Shown in pieces: positions 6,791-9,361 of a stretch of DNA of 9,361 nt. Numbering within the stretch: position 1 is the first letter of the stretch; each line of letters opens with the position of its first letter. The notes under the pieces were generated by a model that was given only the letters and a program-made list of their open reading frames with translations, ran no database searches and was not told where the DNA came from. This stretch comes from Patescibacteria group bacterium (lineage in GTDB: Bacteria; Patescibacteriota; JACMRA01), in assembly GCA_029935375.1 (NCBI GenBank), contig JAOZKL010000030.1, positions 1-9,361 of the forward strand. The letters are read 5' to 3'. A program made the position numbers and the translations under genes.

Positions 6791-7687
6791 ATGTCTAACA
6801 GGATTATTTCTCTCTTATCATTTTTAGTTATTCTTATCACTGGTTGTTTTTTTTATATTGTGATAAACTATGACCTCAATGAATTGTTCTCTGGTCAGAA
6901 TTCTGATAGTAATGTGGTTGTTGTTGATCAAAAACAAGAGGAGCGCAAAGATAGCTCAACAGATGATGATACTATGGATGATTTAGAACCTTCCATTGTA
7001 TTGGACAATTTAGAAGATGGTGATATTATCATTAGTCCATTTGTAATTACAGGAAAAGCACTTGGGCCTTGGTACTTTGAAGGCTCTTTTAATGTTTTTT
7101 TAGAAGACTCTTCAGGCAGGGAATTAACGAGGTCAATTGTTTCAACAAGTGATGATTGGATGAAAGAAGGTTATGCATCTTTTTCTACTATCCTAAATTT
7201 TGCAGCTCTTTCTAATCCTTCCGCTACTGTAGTTTTTGAGAAGGCTAATCCATCTGGGCTAGAGCAAAATGCTGAACAGTTTAGAGTCCCTGTTTTTTTT
7301 GAAAGCAAAAGTACAAATATAAGAATATTTTTTAGCAATACGACAAGAGATCCTGAAATGAAAGAGTGCGGTAAGGTTTATTTTGCAACACGATCTGTAT
7401 CTATTGGGGATTCTTTGATAGAGACGGCAATTAATGAACTGTTGAAAAATACAAACAAGGTTGAAAGACAATATGGATTTGTCTCACAGATAAAAAATGA
7501 TGTAGAATTAAACAATTTCACTGTAAAAGGTAGGATTGTAAGTGTTGATTTTAGCTCTCATCTTTATTCTAGTGTTTCAAATGATTGTGAAAAAAGAGCT
7601 CTGATTGCTCAGATTACACAGACTATAACACAGTTTGGCGATATAGATAGTGTTGATATATTTATTAATGGTGAGAAGTTTGAATGA
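6791..7687 (+). CDS. Membrane-anchored Gmad2 and GerMN domain protein
   Basis: The protein has 298 residues. Residues 5-27 are a single hydrophobic segment with an inside-facing Arg, so the protein is probably anchored by its N-terminus with the rest outside. ITGC (16-19) resembles a lipobox, but the hydrophobic stretch continues past the Cys, favouring a membrane anchor. Residues 30-66 are an acidic linker. Residues 69-170 (SPFVITGKALGPWYFEGSF near the start) fit Gmad2, an Ig-like domain. Residues 175-298 (IRIFFSN, GDSLIETAINELL, GRIVSVDFSS, VDIFINGEKFE) fit GerMN. These domains were named from spore germination but also occur as wall-associated proteins in non-sporulating bacteria; the exact role is unknown. 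It lies 50 bp after dprA with no promoter I trust in the gap. It ends in TGA 16 bp before a terminator, which indicates that UGA is a normal stop here. Confidence 0.88.
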   Translation: MSNRIISLLSFLVILITGCFFYIVINYDLNELFSGQNSDSNVVVVDQKQEERKDSSTDDDTMDDLEPSIVLDNLEDGDIIISPFVITGKALGPWYFEGSFNVFLEDSSGRELTRSIVSTSDDWMKEGYASFSTILNFAALSNPSATVVFEKANPSGLEQNAEQFRVPVFFESKSTNIRIFFSNTTRDPEMKECGKVYFATRSVSIGDSLIETAINELLKNTNKVERQYGFVSQIKNDVELNNFTVKGRIVSVDFSSHLYSSVSNDCEKRALIAQITQTITQFGDIDSVDIFINGEKFE

Positions 7688-7703
7688 TTTTTCGTACAAA
7701 ACA

Positions 7704-7747
7704 AAACCCCTTACATATTAAAGTAAAGGGTTTGTATATTTTTTTTA
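7704..7747 (+). terminator. Intrinsic terminator after the dprA-Gmad2/GerMN unit
   Basis: AAACCCCTTAC (7704-7714) pairs with GTAAAGGGTTT (7723-7733), an 11-bp stem with one mismatch and an 8-nt loop, followed by a T-rich run containing eight T in a row. Its end meets the TAA (7745-7747) of the decayed minus-strand frame, a normal arrangement for convergent genes. On the minus strand the hairpin is followed by TGTTTTG, so weak bidirectional action is possible. Confidence 0.88.
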
Positions 7748-8289
7748 TTTCTTCCTCTTTTTGACTGGCTTGGGAGTGCTCTTCTTTCCTGTGTTATAAC
7801 TACCTCATCAATTGTGTTTTGGTTGCCTATGTCATCCAGAACGAGGTTTTCCTCATTTTTTGCTCATTTCAACATTGCTACCTAAATTATCTTCTGGAAC
7901 CTCTGGCAATCATGTTCACACATCGATTCCATCTCATCGTGGGTATGGATCTCCTCATTCATCAGGCATTTCTGGTGGTGGAGATGGTTCATCTCAGTCT
8001 GGTTCATCTCAGTCTTCACATAGAAAGGTTTTAACAATTTGTTTGTCTGACAAAAACTTAATAGCTTCTGTTCAATTTTTTTGTGCAAACTGATTCAGTC
8101 TAAGAAGGCCGAGAATGTTTAATTTCTTTTCTCACTGTACAAGTTTAATCGTACTTCAAGGTTGTCATTCTTTAAGGTTTTTTGATCAACCTCAGATGGT
8201 TTGTTGTAGCTGCATGTGCTAGAGTATAAAAAATAAAAAATATCAGCCTCGTATTTCAGAGTAACTGTATTTGATATATAACATAATCA
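7745..8289 (-). pseudogene. Decayed cohesin-like gene remnant with UGA in glycine positions
   Basis: Two minus-strand frames look coding here. Frame A (8286 to the TAA at 8119) reads NTVTLKYEADIFYFLYSS and later NDNLEVRLNLYSEK. Frame B (8134 to the TAA at 7745, 129 codons) reads KKLNILGLLRLNQFAQKN, then TEAIKFLSDKQIVKTFLCED, an acidic Pro-rich linker (DEPSPPPEMPDE), and a tail NTGKKSTPKPVKKRKK. Joined by a one-base change near 8130, they resemble the beta strands of a cohesin-type domain, a linker and a C-terminal tail. Frame B has 12 TGA codons and no internal TAA or TAG. Each TGA suits glycine, and 8 further glycines use GGN. Codons are purine-rich in first position, and the plus strand in the same register would be Trp-rich, so minus-strand coding origin is likely. 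The 5' end is lost at the xer boundary. Under the standard code it is dead; under code 25 it still has the frameshift. The domain call is tentative. Confidence 0.65.
7986..8015 (-). repeat. Two exact tandem 15-bp units in the decayed gene's linker
   Basis: GGTTCATCTCAGTCT occurs twice in direct succession (7986-8000, 8001-8015). On the minus strand each unit encodes Asp-UGA-Asp-Glu-Pro, so with UGA as Gly the linker holds (DGDEP)2. The unit length is a multiple of three, as in repeat growth inside a coding linker. Confidence 0.85.
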
Positions 8290-8300
8290 ACTCTTTATGT
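8281..8300 (-). other. Candidate Xer recombination (dif-like) site
   Basis: ACATAA and TTATGT form a perfect inverted repeat around an 8-bp centre. On the minus strand the downstream arm extends as TTATGTTATAT, matching the usual XerD arm TTATGTTAAAT at 10 of 11; the other arm, TTTGACATAA, keeps CATAA of the XerC arm. Chromosomal dif usually has a 6-bp centre; 8 bp is known from plasmid cer-type sites. It lies 6 bp beyond the xer stop, at the edge of the decayed gene. It could be chance in AT-rich DNA. Confidence 0.35.
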
Positions 8301-8306
8301 CAAATT

Positions 8307-9245
8307 TTACAAACTTCCAAATGATTTTTTGTGTGTATCACGGATTTGCCAATCAGTAATGTGTGTATATATCTGAGTGCTAGATATATCAGAGTGTCCA
8401 AGCAATGTTTGCACTGATCTTAAGTTTCCACCATCTGATAATAACTTAGTTGCAAAACTGTGTCTCAATGTATGTGGTGTTATCTTTTTGTATATTCCTG
8501 TTTTTATTGCATAATTTTTTAACATCATTTGCACCGATCTAGGAGTTAATGCTTTGTATTCATCAGGATTTTTAGGTGTATTTTTACTATGAGATACAAA
8601 TAGATATGGATTATCATCTCCACCTCTTTCTCTCAAATATCCATATATCGCTTCTATACTGGCTGGAGCAAGAAAAGTTGTTCTTATTTTACCTCCCTTG
8701 CCTTGTATTATGAGTTGGTTTTCACCGTCATCATCAATGTCACTTTTTTTCAATCCTAATAATTCTGATAGTCTTAATCCAGAGCCAAAAATTGTTAATA
8801 TTATAGCTTGATTTCGCAATCTTTGAATATTATCAATATCAGAATCGTTTGCAATATTGGTTACTAATTTTCTCACTTCTTTTTCTGTTAGAAATTCTAT
8901 TCTTCTTTGTCTTGTTTTTGGTAGTTCCAAGCTGTCAGGATTTAGCACTAAAACACCCTTCTTTACCATATATTTAAGGAAATTACGAAGCACTACTATT
9001 TGATACGCTTGTGTTCTTTTTTCCATCTTTTTCTTTCGTAAAGTTGTTTTTTTATCAAGAAAATCTCTGTATTTGTCTACGGTCATCATATCTATTTGAT
9101 TGGTCTGGGTTATATTCTTTTCAGTTAACCACGCTTCTAATCTCTCTAATGTATTGCGATAACTGCGCAAGGTATTATATGAATACTGTTTTGTTAATTT
9201 ACAATAATTTGTTAAGTAATCTTCTATATCTCGTTTGAAGCCCAT
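8307..9245 (-). CDS. xerC/D-like: Xer-type tyrosine recombinase
   Basis: This protein has 312 residues, normal for XerC/XerD (about 300). Residues 5-95 form the N-terminal SAM-like core-binding domain; residues 115-305 form the catalytic domain. All active-site residues are visible: R158 in GSGLRLSELLGL, K183 in QGKGGK, H258 and R261 in TPHTLRHSFATKLL, H284 in LLGHSDISSTQIYTH, and the nucleophile Y293. Such enzymes resolve chromosome dimers at dif; relatives also integrate mobile elements, and small genomes often keep only one Xer protein. XerC, XerD or single-Xer status cannot be decided from sequence alone. The close Xer-like match and length argue against a phage integrase. The ATG at 9245 has no Shine-Dalgarno. 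A dif-like inverted repeat and a decayed foreign-looking gene follow the stop. Confidence 0.93.
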   Translation of the reverse strand: MGFKRDIEDYLTNYCKLTKQYSYNTLRSYRNTLERLEAWLTEKNITQTNQIDMMTVDKYRDFLDKKTTLRKKKMEKRTQAYQIVVLRNFLKYMVKKGVLVLNPDSLELPKTRQRRIEFLTEKEVRKLVTNIANDSDIDNIQRLRNQAIILTIFGSGLRLSELLGLKKSDIDDDGENQLIIQGKGGKIRTTFLAPASIEAIYGYLRERGGDDNPYLFVSHSKNTPKNPDEYKALTPRSVQMMLKNYAIKTGIYKKITPHTLRHSFATKLLSDGGNLRSVQTLLGHSDISSTQIYTHITDWQIRDTHKKSFGSL

Positions 9246-9267
9246 ATTTCTTGTTCTATTACTTCGT

Positions 9268-9298
9268 ATAATATTATAAACAAGTTAAAATTTGTCAA
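9268..9298 (-). promoter_or_regulatory. Probable promoter of the xer gene
   Basis: On the minus strand TTGACA (9293-9298) precedes TATAAT (9273-9278) at 14 bp and TATTAT (9268-9273) at 19 bp; neither spacing is ideal. The start would be within about 25 bp of the ATG. A second TTGACA lies at 9315-9320. TAGCACTTGACAAA (9291-9304) is identical to the sequence at the dnaK -35. Upstream, AAGTG-caa-CACTT (9324-9336) is a small inverted repeat of unknown meaning. Confidence 0.45.
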
Positions 9299-9361
9299 GT
9301 GCTATGTCTTAAATTGTCAACCGAAGTGCAACACTTGATTTGATTAAGTTGAAAAATAGTT

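Noticed and set aside
6836..6847. Lipobox making the Gmad2-GerMN protein a lipoprotein
   Set aside because: ITGC fits loosely, but eight more mostly hydrophobic residues follow the Cys, so an uncleaved membrane anchor is more likely.
7799..8093. Plus-strand Ser/Gly/His-rich reading frame, and further short frames on both strands here
   Set aside because: The plus frame starts at TTG without a promoter or ribosome site, lies right behind a terminator, and its Ser and Gly richness follows from the linker coded on the other strand. The short minus frame 7882-8088 is in a different register from the better coding signal.
7745..8134. UGA as tryptophan (code 4) in the remnant
   Set aside because: It would place Trp in acidic Pro-rich linker repeats and as adjacent pairs, which is implausible; glycine fits every position, next to GGN codons in the same linker.
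8119..8140. Programmed -1 ribosomal frameshift joining the two remnant frames
   Set aside because: No proper X-XXY-YYZ slippery heptamer is in register, and the gene lacks a start region, so decay or a simple indel is more likely.
3409..9245. Whole window belonging to a genome that reads UGA as glycine
   Set aside because: dnaK, dprA, xer, the nuclease cassette and the surface proteins contain no in-frame TGA across hundreds of codons, and the Gmad2-GerMN gene ends in TGA at a natural family end, 16 bp before its terminator.
1..9361. CRISPR arrays, tRNA or rRNA genes, insertion sequences
   Set aside because: No regularly spaced repeats, no cloverleaf-like GC-rich stretch and no transposase frame or terminal inverted repeats were seen.

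Overview
The window is AT-rich, with short intergenic gaps and predicted proteins heavy in Lys, Glu, Ile and Asn. DnaK, DprA, a Xer recombinase and anchored or exported proteins of types common in small-genome uncultured bacteria together suggest a member of the Candidate Phyla Radiation (Patescibacteria). This assignment is inference; the window holds no rRNA or other marker. None of the ATG starts has a clear Shine-Dalgarno sequence. Every intact gene reads with the standard bacterial code: hundreds of Gly codons contain no UGA, and one gene ends in TGA just before its terminator.

Layout. 1-1004 (-): 5' part of an exported protein with Ig-like domains, cut by the window edge. 1096-3293 (-): a two-gene cassette, a PD-(D/E)XK nuclease-like coiled-coil protein followed after 8 bp by a small protein with a widespread uncharacterised N-terminal domain. 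A 24-bp direct repeat lies on each side of the cassette. 3409-5346 (-): dnaK, with its own terminator and a promoter overlapped by two CIRCE-like operators. 5598-6740 (+): dprA, divergent from dnaK. 6791-7687 (+): a membrane-anchored Gmad2-GerMN protein, ending at a hairpin terminator. 7745-8289 (-): a decayed coding region. 8307-9245 (-): a complete Xer-type tyrosine recombinase with a dif-like inverted repeat just past its stop.

The most unusual part is the decayed region. One minus-strand frame runs 129 codons from 8134 to a TAA at 7745. It contains 12 TGA codons and no internal TAA or TAG, and every TGA falls where glycine fits (linker repeats, Gly-Gly pairs). Read with UGA as glycine (genetic code 25, known from Absconditabacteria and Gracilibacteria), it gives a cohesin-like strand segment, an acidic Pro/Gly linker and a basic tail. 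A frameshift near 8130 joins it to upstream coding-like sequence that stops at the xer 3' end. My preferred reading is a fragment acquired from a UGA-glycine lineage and now broken, lying in a genome that does not use this code. That is inference.

Functionally the window combines a chaperone gene under probable HrcA control, a DNA-uptake gene, cell-surface proteins, a possible defence cassette and a recombinase.
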